Notes under the pieces: model-generated
What the model saw: only the letters and a program-made list of their open reading frames with translations
The model's database searches: none
Told to the model about the DNA's origin: nothing
Program-made: the position numbers and the translations under genes
NCBI GenBank assembly: GCA_963575745.1
Contig: CAUYUJ010003558.1
Coordinates: forward strand, 1,361,080 to 1,425,079
Length of the DNA stretch: 64,000 nt
DNA from: Prorocentrum cordatum
Taxonomy: Eukaryota; Sar; Dinophyceae; Prorocentrales; Prorocentraceae
Direction of reading: 5' to 3'
Part shown: positions 42,681 through 54,659 of the stretch, in pieces
Layout of the letters: every line of letters starts with the position of its first letter
Numbering within the stretch: the stretch's first letter is position 1

Positions 42681-42960
42681 ATGGTTAGCGTATCTGAAAT
42701 GGTGTTTGGGAGCGGTCCAGGATTGTCGGGGTGCGCGACAATCACGTTGGTTCGCTGTGTTGAAGTAACAGGAACGGCGTTCTGGCACGATTCTGGATCG
42801 TCAAGACGCAGCAATCATGTTGATGTGTGGCGTTGAAGTTCCGAGAATGGTGGCTCGGTACGCTTACGGATATTACAACAGTTGTCTCCCAACTGGTCAA
42901 CCCCCCCAGTGGACATGAGTCCCTGTAGGTGCCTATGAAAAAAAAGGGAGCTTGGAGGGA
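42681..42960. other. No gene recognised
   Basis: Short unique interval between the tandem repeat and the stop codon of the membrane protein exon; may hold its 3' untranslated region. Confidence 0.4.
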
Positions 42961-42961
42961 T

Positions 42962-43456
42962 GGATTATTTCAACCTCGTCGATGAGTCTTGGGGGTCGGA
43001 CTGGTCCTCGTCCTCCTCGTCCTCCCCCTCTTTATCATTCTCATGTTCTGCAATGGCCGCCTTCCCCTGCTGTATGGCGCTGGCAATGATGGCCGTGAAG
43101 AAGAAGAAATGGGAGATCGCGCCGACAATGGCCGTCATCAGAGGCACGGGGGCCTGCCTCAGGACGGAGATCACGGGCGGCAGCTCGGTCCGTATGAAGC
43201 GTTCGAACTCCTGCACGCTCCCGAACCTGTCCGCGATGTCCGCCAACAGGGCCTGCCTGTGCGCCTCGAGGAAGCACTTCGACCTCTCCACGCAAAATGT
43301 GGCGAGCTGCTCCCGCAGCTTCCTCCTCCCGTCCATGTAGGCGTTCGCAAAGCGCCACAGGAAGAAAGACGGCACAAGGTACAGACCAAAGAACATCATC
43401 ACAAAGTGCACCGCCACCAGGTAGGCATACCTGGTGATCCGAAGCCGATGTTTCAA
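42962..43456 (-). CDS. Hypothetical multi-pass membrane protein, C-terminal exon
   Basis: This minus frame ends at a TAA next to a lysine codon (SSTRLK, stop) and gives about 163 residues. Two clear hydrophobic spans are visible: YLVAVHFVMMFFGLYLVPSF near the start and VPLMTAIVGAISHFFFFTAI near residue 105. They are separated by a charged, helical, soluble-looking segment (YMDGRRKLREQLATF, then DIADRFGSVQEFERFI), and the tail is acidic (ENDKEGEDEEDEDQSD). Third codon positions are strongly G/C, unlike the surrounding repeats, which supports real coding. The 5' end is open: the frame continues upstream past 43,456 without ATG, so an exon boundary probably lies near there. No family is recognised; a membrane protein of unknown role is all that can be said. 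Confidence 0.6.
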
Positions 43457-43619
43457 AAAAAGCGCTTCCCCCCCGTAACATCCGTCACGGTGGGGGTCTG
43501 GCCCACGTGGCGGAATGACGAGAACGTGGCGGGCGCGGGCATGCTACTACTAGCAGCACCGATGGTGCTTGCACGGCTAGCAGAAGTAGGAACAGTGGTA
43601 AACAAACAAGCACGACGAC

Positions 43620-43935
43620 GACAACACCCAGCGGCAATTACAACGACAACGACAACGACGACGACGACCCGCCAAGACGTCGACGACGACGGCGCCGACG
43701 AAAGGCGATGGCGACAACGACGACCATTGGCAACCACAAGAGTAAGAAATAATGGTCGTAGTCTCAATTGTAAAAAAACAGTCGTATGTACGGGTAGTAG
43801 TAATAGTAATAGTAGCAGTAGTAGTAAAACATAGTCGTAGTAATTGTAGTGGTAGTCGTAGTAGTAGTCGAAGTGGTAGTGGTAATGGTAGTGGTAGTGG
43901 TAGTGGTAGTGGTAGTGGTAGTGGTAGTGGTAGTG

Positions 43936-43966
<31 letters not shown>

Positions 43967-43987
43967 GAGTAGTAGGAGTAGTATTAG

Positions 43988-44024
<37 letters not shown>

Positions 44025-44046
44025 AGTAGTAGTAGTATGGTAACCA

Positions 44047-44087
<41 letters not shown>

Positions 44088-44106
44088 AGAGTAGTAGTAG
44101 TAGTAT

Positions 44107-44180
<74 letters not shown>

Positions 44181-44210
44181 GTAGTAGTAGTAGAAGTAGA
44201 AGTAATAGTC

Positions 44211-44244
<34 letters not shown>

Positions 44245-44507
44245 GAGTAATAGTAGTAGTAGCTAGTCGTCGTAGTCGTAAGTAGTAGTGCTAGTCGGTC
44301 AGTAGTCGTCGTCGTCGCTCGTGTCGTCGTAGTCGTCACGTACTGTTGGGCGGGCTGTAGTAAGTCGTACTACGTGGTAGTAGTAGTACATAGTAGCAGA
44401 GTAGTAGTAGTGTAGTAACGTTCCGTACCACCAACGAATAAATCCTCTCCCCGAGGGTCGTCGCTGCAGGGTCGCCGTAGTAGCGTCGCCGTGTAGTATT
44501 CGTACTT

Positions 44508-44579
<72 letters not shown>

Positions 44580-45578
44580 TAGTAATAACAGTAGCAAGAA
44601 TAATGGGCATAGCACAAAGAGAAGGAAGAACAATAATAGCAGAGGGTGCCGTGCTAGAGATAATAGCAGCCGCCCGCGAGTAGGTGTCCGACGTGGTAGT
44701 AGCACTACGAAGACTAGTAGCAGAAGTTGTCGTGCTGGGGCTCGTGCTAGTACTGGAAATTTGGATAGCAGACGTCGTGACAACAGTAAGCAAGACTAGA
44801 AATACTACGGAAGCCAGGAATAACAGAAGTTCTGGTATTAGTACGAGTGCAAGAGCGACAAGCTTTTAACGGGCATACAGGTACCCGTAGTAGGGATAGC
44901 CGTAGCAATCGCAGTGCTAGCCGGAGTGCTAGACGTGGCCGTAGAACTACCTGTTGAAGCGATATTGCAATAGTGCTGCGACTAATCGTATCACTATGTA
45001 GTACGTGGTACGACGTGCTAGCCAAATTTAGAGCTGGAGAGGCAGAGGGCGTAACAATGATACGGAAATGAGACATAGCAGTCGTAGTGGACATGTACGT
45101 GCCCGTAATGTGAGTAGTAGTGGTGGCGGTTGTTGTTGCCAATTGTTGAATAATTTCCCGATGTAGCAACATCGGTAGTGACAGTCGTAACAGTACTGGC
45201 AACCGTTGGTTGTTAGTGACACATCAGATACAAGTAGTAGCAGAAGTGAAGATATAAGCACGAATGCATCGGCGACTCGCGTTGATTGAGATACACATGC
45301 TGCTAATATCAGCCGTAGCACTTGTAGGTGTAGTGCTAGACGTGGCCGTATAACTACCTGTTGAAGCAATGTCGGTCTAGTGCTGCGACTAAACGTACCA
45401 CTCCGTAATACGTAGGGCGGCGTGATCGCAACAGTGATACGAAGAGCGGCAGTAAGAGTAACAATGGTGCGATTCTTAGGCATAGTAGTCGTGGTGGAAG
45501 CAGAAAAAGTAGCCGTACTAGCCGTGGTAGTTCTTGCTGCTGCTGTACGTAGTGGTAGGGGGCCCGCTGTGTAACAAC

Positions 45579-45621
<43 letters not shown>

Positions 45622-45624
45622 TTC

Positions 45625-45657
<33 letters not shown>

Positions 45658-45658
45658 C

Positions 45659-45693
<35 letters not shown>

Positions 45694-46330
45694 CTAGTAC
45701 TAGTACTAGTACTCGTACTAGTAGTAGTAGTAGTAGTAGTAGTAGTAGAGTATGTAGTAGTAATTAGTAGGAGTAGTAGTAGTAGTAGCTGTAGTGTAGT
45801 AGTAGTAATAAGTAGTATAAGTAGTACTATCCGTATAGTAGTAGCTAGTAAGTACTAGTAGTAGTAGTAGTAGTAGTAAGCACGTAGTAGTCGCGTAGTA
45901 GTAGCTATAGTAGTATTAGTTAGTAGTATAGTAGTAGTAGTAGTAGTCAGTAGTAGTAGGGTAGTATTATTAGTACTTACTACTAGTAGTAGTCTGATAG
46001 TATTAGTAGTCAATTAATATGAAAAGGGGGTGAAGTATATATGGGGGGGATAATAAATAATAGTGTAGTTAGAGGAAGAAGTCGTAAGTAAGTAGTAGTA
46101 TAGTGTATTAAGTAGTAGTAGTCGTAGTAGTATAGTAGTATAGTCAGTATAGTAGTAGTAGTATAGCAAGTAAATAGTAATAGTAGTAATAGTAGTAGTA
46201 GTAGTAAGTCGTCGGCTAAGTAGTCAGTAGTAGTCTGTAGTCGTCGTAGTCGTAGGACAGTCAAGTAGTAGTAGTAATAGTAGTAGTAGTAGTAGTAGTA
46301 GTAGTAACAGTAGTAATAGTAGTAGTAGTA
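43620..46330. repeat. TAG-repeat mega-array, block 1
   Basis: Pure TAG stretches (for example 44,055-44,170, 44,508-44,570, 45,578-45,750) alternate with diverged TCG/TAG sequence. The polySer, polyVal and polyLeu/Thr open frames on both strands are artefacts. 43,620-43,690 starts as GAC/AAC triplets. Confidence 0.95.
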
Positions 46331-46334
46331 CATG

Positions 46335-46500
46335 ATGGCCGCGAACCGAACCGAGAACCGAGAATCAGCCCCCGAACCGGACCGGCCGAACCAGACCGGT
46401 CCTCGACCCGAACCGGCCGAACCGGGCCGCGCCAGACTCTGACCCGAACCGGCCGGACCGAACCGGCCCGACGAACCGAACCGGCCGAACCGGACCCCCC
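46335..46500. repeat. GAACCGGACCGGCC minisatellite, left block
   Basis: Imperfect 5- and 10-bp units of CCGAACCGGA, same orientation as the block at 47,870-48,090. Confidence 0.9.
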
Positions 46501-47635
46501 CTCGGGGCTGGAGGGGCGGGGGGACCTGACCCCCCTCAGGACGGCGGGGATCGGAGGGGACCTGACCCCCCCTCAGGACGCGGCGGGGGCGGGGGGGGGA
46601 TCTGACCCCCCTCAGGACCTGACCCCCCTCAGGGCCCTCTTGGAGCCTTGCGGAGCCCGCCTGGGAGGCCCAGGAGCGCCCCCAGCGGGCCCCGCGAGGG
46701 CCCTTAACGCGCATGTCGTGCGCACGTCGTGGCCCTGGGGCCCAGGACGACGACGACATGCGCACGACATGCGCCCTTGGGTCCTTCTTGGGGCTCTCTT
46801 GGAGCCCTCCTGGGCCCTCTTGGGGCCTTGCGGGGCCCGCCTGGGAGGCCCAGGAACGCTCCCAGAGGGCTCCGAGAGGGCCCTTAACGCGCATGTCTCG
46901 CGCATGTCGTGGCCCTGGGCGGGACCTGACCCCCCCTCAGGACGGAAGGCGAAGGCGCCGCGGGACCTGACCCCCCCTCAGGACGCACGGCGCCGCGGGA
47001 CCTGACCCCCCCTCAGGACGTACGGCGGCGCGGGCCGCAGGACCTGACCCCCCCCTCGGGACCTGACTCCCCCCTCGGGACCTGACCCCCCCCCTTGGGA
47101 CCTGATCCCCCCCTCGGGACCTGACCCCCCCTCGGGACCTGACCCCCCCCCTCGGGACCTGACCCCCCCTTCGGGACCTGATCCCCCCCCCCGGGACCTG
47201 ACCCCCCCCCTCGGGACCTGACCCTCCCCCTCGGGACCTGACCCCCCCCTCGGGACCTGACCCCCCTCTCTCGGGACCTGACCCCCCCCCTCGGGACCTT
47301 ACCCCCCCCTCGGGACCTGACCGCCCCTCGGGAACCCTGACCCCCAAACCAACAACTCGGGACTGACCCCACACTCGGACCAGAACCCCCCTCGGGACCT
47401 GACCCCCCCCCCTCGTTACCTGACCGCCCCCCTCTGACCTGACCCCCCCTCGGAGCCTGACCCCTCCCTCGGGACCTGACCCCCCCCCTCGTTACCTGAC
47501 CCCCCCCTCGGGACGGACGGCGCCCCCCCTCAGGATCTGACCCCCCCTCAGGACGGGACCTGAACCCCCCCTCTCAGGACGACGGGGGACCTGACCCCCC
47601 CTCAGGACGCCGGGGATCGGAGGGCCGCTCCCGCT
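46500..47635. repeat. GGGACCTGACCCCCCCTC minisatellite
   Basis: Units of about 18 bp are densest at 47,035-47,510, with C-run lengths varying from 4 to 9. Further units at 46,510-46,625, 46,920-47,035 and 47,520-47,620 contain CAGGACG. The Gly/Ser/Arg frames on the minus strand follow from the repeat. Confidence 0.93.
46620..46918. repeat. Direct repeat pair of about 115 bp inside the minisatellite
   Basis: 46,620-46,735 and 46,800-46,918 share GGGCCCTCTTGG, CCCGCCTGGGAGGCCCAGGA and GAGGGCCCTTAACGCGCATG, with a few substitutions. Confidence 0.85.
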
Positions 47636-47860
47636 CCCTCGTCCCTCCCTCTGCCGCTTCCTCCGTTCCTGCTGCCCCCTCCCTCCCTCGTCCCTCCCTC
47701 CGTCAGCCCTCCTCCGTCGCCCCTCCTCCCCCCTTCGTCCCTCCTTCCTCTCTCCTCCCTCTCTCCTCCCTCTCTCACACTCTGCTGTTCCCGCTCCCCA
47801 CTCTGCACGTCGTCGTCGACGTCGACGTCGTCGTCGTCGTCGTCGCCTCATGTCTAAGAA
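47636..47860. repeat. CTCCCT-rich tract then GTC triplets
   Basis: Imperfect CTCCCTCGTCC repeats (about 47,630-47,780), then GTCGTCGAC triplets to 47,846. Confidence 0.85.
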
Positions 47861-47869
47861 CTCGGGGGT

Positions 47870-48090
47870 GTCTTGGAACCGGCCGAATCGGAAACCCTCG
47901 GCCGAACCGAACCGGCCGAACCAGACCGAACCGGCAGGACCGAGCGACCGAACCGGACCGGCCGAACCGGACCGGCCAATATACTCGAACCGGACCGGAT
48001 GGACCGAACCGGACGGCGATCTGAACCGGACCGGCCGCACCGACACGAAGGCGCGCCGAGCCGGACCGAACCGAACCGAACCGGGGCCAT
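47870..48090. repeat. CCGAACCGGA minisatellite, right block
   Basis: Same motif and orientation as the block at 46,335-46,500. It ends directly at the next TAG array. Confidence 0.9.
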
Positions 48091-48225
48091 CATGGTAGTA
48101 GTAGTAGTCGTAGTAGTCGTAGTAGTAGTCGTAGTAGTACCCGTAGTAGTAGTAGCAGTAGTATTGGTAGTACTAGTGGTAGTCATAGCAGTAAACATAA
48201 TAGTAGTCACGATAGTAGTAGTCGC

Positions 48226-48292
<67 letters not shown>

Positions 48293-48587
48293 TCGTAGTA
48301 GTATACTACACGACTAACTACACTACTACTACTACTATACTACTACTACTACTACTATAGTATAGTATACGTAAGTAGTAATATTAAGAGTACGTAGTAA
48401 GTAGTAGTAGTAAGTATTAGTACTAGTAGTAGTAGTAGTAGTAGTAGTACGTAGTAGTACCGGTAGTAGTAATCTCGTTGGGGCAGTAAGTAGTGTTCAA
48501 GTATTATCAGTAGTAAGTAGCCGTAGTAGTAGTAGCATAGTAGTAGTCTCATGTATTCGGCTGGAGGAGGCGGAGTACTAGGCAATC

Positions 48588-48643
<56 letters not shown>

Positions 48644-48733
48644 CGGACTAATGATAATAGTGGTAGTCGTAATAGTAAAAATAATAATAGCCGAAATAGT
48701 AGTGGTCCCAGTAGTAGTAATAGTAGTAATAGC

Positions 48734-48824
<91 letters not shown>

Positions 48825-48825
48825 C

Positions 48826-48858
<33 letters not shown>

Positions 48859-48932
48859 ATAATCGCAGTAGTTGCAATAGTAGTAGTAGTAGTAGTAGTA
48901 GTAGTCGTAGTCGTAGTAGTAGTAGTAGTAGT

Positions 48933-48991
<59 letters not shown>

Positions 48992-49077
48992 AAGTAGTAG
49001 TAGTAGTAGTAGTGGTAGTAGTAGTGGTAGTAGTAGTGGTAGTAGTAGTCGTAGTAGCAGGAGTACTAGTAGTAGTG

Positions 49078-49111
<34 letters not shown>

Positions 49112-49140
49112 CAGCAGCAGCAACAGTAGTAGTGCGAGTA
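48090..49140. repeat. TAG-repeat mega-array, block 2
   Basis: Long TAG runs (48,226-48,290, 48,590-48,645, 48,738-49,110). A short inverted CTA stretch lies at 48,320-48,358. Confidence 0.95.
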
Positions 49141-49149
49141 ATGCGAGCA

Positions 49150-49550
49150 TTAACAACAATAGCAGCCGTAGTAATAATTGCAGAAATGGCCACAGTAATC
49201 GTGATAGCCCTGCAGGGGGGCTCCAAGACAGCTCACGGGGCACCCACGGATGTCCCAAGACTGCCCCAGAAGCGCCCAAGACGGCCCAAGAGAACCCCAA
49301 CAAGGCCACAAAAGGAGCCCAAGAAATACAACTCGAAGTGGCATTTCGGACCTTGCGTTCCCAGAGTACCCCGAGGCAGCCAGCAGGCGCCAGGACACCC
49401 CGAAAAGGCCACACGAGGCCCCCAAGAGGTCTCAAAAAAAATTGCAGAGATGCATCCGACAGCTTCACCCTTGGACTTCTTTCCCCTGTAAGGGGCCCGC
49501 GGAACGGCGGAAGGAGGTTGTGGGGGGGGGGGGCCGCGGGGAACCAACAT
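49150..49550. repeat. Degenerate CCAAGA-type repeat and GC-rich segment
   Basis: Resembles 15,290-15,860 in its CCCAAGA(A/C)GGCCC motifs (49,250-49,330). Plus and minus frames are open but low in information. No domain. Confidence 0.55.
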
Positions 49551-49554
49551 CTGA

Positions 49555-50330
49555 CTCAATCGATCTCACTATGGACCTCACTCACCGGGACACCACGGGA
49601 CACCCCGGGACACTTGTCTATCTCACTATCGGTCCCATTATGGATCTCACTCAAAGGGACGCCACGGGACACCACGGGCCACCACGGGCCACCACGGGAC
49701 ACCGCGGGACACCACTCCTCACGATCGATCTCACTATCGATCTCACTATCAATCTCACCCAACGGGACACCATAGGACGCCACGGGACACCAAGGACACC
49801 TCGGGAAACCACATCGATATCACTATCAATCTCACGATTGACCTCATCATCGATCTCACTCAACGGGACACCACGGGACACCACGGGACACCACGGGACA
49901 CTACGAGACACATGTCGATCTCACTATCGGTCTCACTATCGATCTCACTTTTTGGGACTCCGCGGAACACCTCGGGGCACCACATCGATCTCAGTATAGA
50001 TCTCACTACCGGCATCACTATGGATCTCACTCAACGGGACACCACAGAACACCACGGGACACCACGGGACACCTGTCGATATCACGATCGATCTCACTAT
50101 CGATCTCACTTTTTGGGTCACCACGGCACCTCGGGGCACCACATCAATCCCAGTATCGATCTCACTGTCGATCTCACGATCGATCTCACGATCGATATCA
50201 CGATCGGTCTCACTCAACGGGTCACCACGGGACACCACGGGACACCACCGGACACCACGGGACGCCACGGGACACCGCGGGACACCGCGGGACACCGCGA
50301 GCCACCGCTGGACGGACGGACGCACAGGCG
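49555..50330. repeat. Compound minisatellite: GGGACACCAC and GATCTCACTATC units
   Basis: Blocks of the 10-bp unit GGGACACCAC alternate with blocks of the 12-bp unit GATCTCACTATC to form a higher-order period, with AACGGGACACC junctions at about 49,765, 49,863, 50,034 and 50,218. Confidence 0.9.
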
Positions 50331-50710
50331 GGCGGGGGAGAATCATTTGTCTTGACATTGCCCTAGCAGCGGCGGACACCACGGGGCACCACGGGACACC
50401 ACGGGACACTGCGGGACACCGCGGGCCACCGCTAGACGGGCGGGAGGGGGATAATCATGTGTCTTGACTTCGCCCTAGAAACGGCGGACACCACGGGACA
50501 CCACGGGACACCACGGGACACTGCGGGACACCGCGGGCCACCGCCAGACGGGCGGGAGGGAGAGAATCATTTGTCTTGACTTCGCCCTAGCAACGGCGGG
50601 CACCACGGGACACCATGGGACACCACGGGACACCGCGGGACACCGCGGGCCACCGCCGCACGGGCGGGCGGGGGATAATCATTTGTCTTGACATTGCCCC
50701 AGCAACGGCA
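50330..50710. repeat. Tandem repeat, four units of about 110 bp
   Basis: Each unit has GGCGGG(A/C)GG, AATCAT(T/G)TGTCTTGAC, GCCC(T/C)AG(C/A)A(A/G)CGGC and a run of GGACACCACG ending GGGCCACCG. Units start at about 50,330, 50,437, 50,548 and 50,660. The run is the same 10-bp unit as the preceding minisatellite, so the array evolved from it. Confidence 0.9.
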
Positions 50711-50839
50711 GGTTCATTCCTCACGCGCGCCCACGCAACTTCGCCTCGCCCGCGCGCGCGACACGAACAAACCAGAACGATTTCCCGGTTGGGGGTCTCC
50801 GTTCAACTGCGATCTCACCCCCCAACCTCCGATACTCGT

Positions 50840-50959
50840 GATCGCGATAGCAGCAGTCATTTGCATAGTAGTAGCCGTAGTAGTAGTCGTAGAGGTGGTG
50901 GTGGTTGTATTAGTAGGAATAGAAGAAGAAAATCGTAGTATTAGTAGCTGTCGTACAGT

Positions 50960-51023
<64 letters not shown>

Positions 51024-51054
51024 TGTAGTAGTAGTAGTAGTAGTAGTAGTAGTC

Positions 51055-51104
<50 letters not shown>

Positions 51105-51788
51105 CGTAGTAGTAGTAGTAGTGGTAGTAGTAGTAGCAGTAGTAGCAGAAGAAGTAGAAGTGGTAGTGGTAGTCGTGGTAGTAGTAGCAGTCGACGTCAT
51201 AGTTGTAGCGGTACTCGTATTTATACTAGTAGTAGTCGTCGTCGTCATAGTCGCAGACGTGGCCGTAGTCGTAGTCGTGGTCGTAGTAGCAGTAGCAGCA
51301 ATGTAGAAGTGGTCGAAGTAGAAGCAGTAGTAGTAGCCGTACTAGTAGTAGTAGTAGTAGTACCAGTAGTAGTAGTAGTACTAGTAGTAATAGTCGTAGT
51401 AAGATCAGTAGTAGTACTACAAGAAGTAGTAGTGGTAGTTTAGTAATAAGGATAGCACCAGTAGTAATCGCATCCACAGTCGTAGTAGCAGTCATAGCTG
51501 TAGTGACTATAAAGCAATAGTGGCAGACGTAGTCGTAGTAGTAATCGCAGTAGTAGCAGTGGTAGTGGTAGGCGTGGTGGTTAAAGTGTCACCAGTAGTG
51601 GTAGTAGAAAAAATATTGGTTGTGGATCTAGGAGTGGTAAGAGTATTACTAGTAGTAGTAATCGCAGAAGTAATAGTAAACGTAGTAGTAGTGGTAGTAC
51701 TACTACTACTACTACTACTACTACTGCTACTATACTACTACTACTACTACTACTACTACTACCAGCACGAGTAGGAGTCGCAGTAGCC

Positions 51789-51860
<72 letters not shown>

Positions 51861-52159
51861 TAGTAGTAGTAGTAGTAGTCGTAGTAGTAGTAGTAGTAGT
51901 AGTCGTAGTAGTAGTAGCAGTAGTAATAAGTAGTAATAGTAGTAGACGTCGTAAAAATAATGGAGCTAGTCGTAGAAATGGTAGTAGTGGTCGTAGCACT
52001 AGTAGCGGGTGTGGTGGTAGTAGTAGTACTAGCAGCAGCGAAAGTAAGAGTTACAGTGGTAGTAGTAGTGGTAGTAGTAGTAGCAGTAATAATCGTAGTA
52101 GCAGTAGTAATCGTGAAGTAGTAGAGGTCGCAGAAGTAGTCGGACTCGAAGCCGAAGTA

Positions 52160-52190
<31 letters not shown>

Positions 52191-52407
52191 CAGGTGGTGT
52201 ACTAGTGGCCGTACCAGAGATAGTAATAATAGTAGTTGCAGCAGTAGTAGTAGTGGTGGTAGTAGTAGCAATAGAAGTAGTAGTCGTAGTAACACTAGCA
52301 GCAATAGCAACAGTAGTAGTAGTAGTGTAGTAGTAGTAGTAGTAGTAGAGACTGTACCAGTAGTATAAGTCACAGTACGCGCACTGATACTACTAGTAGT
52401 AGTAGTA

Positions 52408-52454
<47 letters not shown>

Positions 52455-53649
52455 ATAGTAGTAGTAGTAGTAGTCGTAGTAGTGGTGGCAATAGTCGCAG
52501 TAGTACTCTGAGTAAAAACATTAGCCGTGGTAGAAATAATTTGCGTAGTCGTCGTAATAATCGTAGTCGTTGTGGAGGTAGTAGTGGTGCTAGTAGTAGT
52601 AATAATAATAAGAATCGTAGTGCCCAAGGTAGCCGTAGGGAGTAATAGTGGTAGTATTAGCAATAGTAGCAACAATAATACTCATCGTCGTAATGTCAGG
52701 AATGGTGGTAGGAGTAATAGTACTAGAAATAATACGAGTAGCAGTCGTCGTCGTATCAGTAGTAGTAATAGCACTAGCAGTCGTAGTTAGCAGTAGTAGT
52801 AGCAGTAGCAGTAGTAGTCGTGGTCGTCGTCGTCGTAATAGTTGTGAAAGTAGTAGTAGTAGTAGTAGGTCGTAGTCGTAGTAGTAGTAGTAGTAGTAGT
52901 AGTAGTCGACGTCGTCGTATTAGTAGCAGTAGCAGTAGTAGTAATAGAAGCAGTAGTAGTAGCAGTAGTAGTGGTAGTAGTCACAATAATAGTAATCGTA
53001 GTCGTGGTGGAGGTAGTAGTGGTACTGAAAATAGTAGTCGTAGCAGCAGCAGTAGTAGCAGTAGTAGAAATAATTATCGTAGTGCTCGAGGTAGCTGTAG
53101 CTCGTAATAGTAGTAGGGGTAATAGCCATAGTAGTAGCGGTAGAAGTAGTAGTAGCAGCAGCAGTAGTAGTGATAATAGTCGTCGTCGTATTGGTGGTAA
53201 TGGTAGTGGCAGAAAGAATACCAAGTATAATAGTAGTAGCAGTAGTAATCGCACCAGTTGTAGTAATGGTAGTAGTAGTAGTAGTAGTAGTCGCAGTACT
53301 AGTACTAGTAGTAGTGGTAGTAATCGTCGTAGTTTGTAGCATTAGTAGTCGTAGTAATAGCCGTAGTAGTAGTAGTGGTAGTAGTAGTAGTAGTAGTAGT
53401 AATAGTAGTGGTAGTAGTAATAGTAGTAGTAGTAGCAGTAGTAGTAGTAGTAGTAGTAGTCGTAGCCGTCGTCGTCGTAATAGTGGTATTAGTCGCAGTA
53501 ATAGCCATAGTCGTAGTAGTACTATTACTAGCAGTAGTAGTTGCTATACTAATAGATAAAGTAACAGTAGTAGTCGTAATAACAGTAATAATAGCAGCTG
53601 TAGTAGGGGTAGTAGTAGATGTAAACCGTAGTCGTAGTGGTACTACTTA

Positions 53650-53680
<31 letters not shown>

Positions 53681-53729
53681 CGTCGTAGCAACAGTAGCAG
53701 TAGCAGCAGTAATAGTAGTAGCAGTAGTC

Positions 53730-53780
<51 letters not shown>

Positions 53781-53792
53781 ATAGTAGTGGCG

Positions 53793-53845
<53 letters not shown>

Positions 53846-53882
53846 CGTCGTGGTAGTAGTAGTAGTAGTAGTAGTAGTAGTC

Positions 53883-53913
<31 letters not shown>

Positions 53914-53965
53914 CAGTAATCAACGTAGTAATAGTAGTCGTCGTCGTCGTCGCACTCTCGCAGTA
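50840..53965. repeat. TAG-repeat mega-array, block 3
   Basis: Pure TAG runs (50,960-51,115, 51,795-51,900, 52,420-52,480, 53,730-53,910) lie within more diverged TAG/TCG/TAA/TGG sequence. A CTA stretch at 51,698-51,763 is inverted relative to the rest. Confidence 0.95.
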
Positions 53966-54009
53966 ATGCTAAGTAATACTAACAATAATAACGGACACGA
54001 ATACACGAT

Positions 54010-54510
54010 GAAAGCAGGATCGGCAGGAGGAGAAGCATGAGCAGCATCAGGGCGACCAGCAGAAACAGCAGGATGAGCAGCAGGAGGAGGCGCAGCAGGA
54101 GAAAAGCAGGAGCAGCAGGAGCAGCATGAGCAGCTTGAGGAGCAGCAGAGGGAACAGCAACAGGAGCCGCAAGAAGAGCATCACGAGGCACAGCAGGGGA
54201 AGCAGCAGGAGGAGCGCCAGAGCAGCATGAGGCGAAGCAAGAGCAGCAGCAGGAGGAGCAGAGAGCAGGAGCACCAGAGCAGCAAGCACGAGTAACAGAA
54301 GTAGCAGCAGGAGGATAATCAATGGAGGTAGAGAACCGCAGCAGCAAGAGGAGCAGGAGAAGGACGAGGCGGAGCAGGAGGAGCACGAACAGGAGGAACG
54401 CTGGAGGAGCAAGAGCATCAGAGGCAACAGCAGCAGCAGCAGCAGCAGCAGGGAGGAGGAGCAGCAGGCGGATCAGCCTCAGAGGAGCAGCCGCACCAGC
54501 AGCATGGGAA
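54010..54510. repeat. GCAGGA / AGCAGGAGG repeat, left block
   Basis: Imperfect AGCAGGAGGAGCAGC-type units, with (CAG)n at about 54,428-54,455. Leu/Ser/Cys-rich minus frames are artefacts. Confidence 0.9.
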
Positions 54511-54659
54511 ATTAGCCTGGCGAAGGACCTAACCATATGCAGCTGCGACTCACGCACGGTATGACCCCCTCTTCGTACGCAGCGCGCCGCGGGAAGGATG
54601 GGGCCCAGGACGTGCAGATGGGGGCAACGAAACGAGTAAGGAATATGTCGAAATATTGG

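Noticed and set aside
48578-49775. 300-370 residue frames rich in Ser, Val, Leu or Thr in the TAG arrays
   Set aside because: Explained entirely by TAG/CTA triplet repeats.
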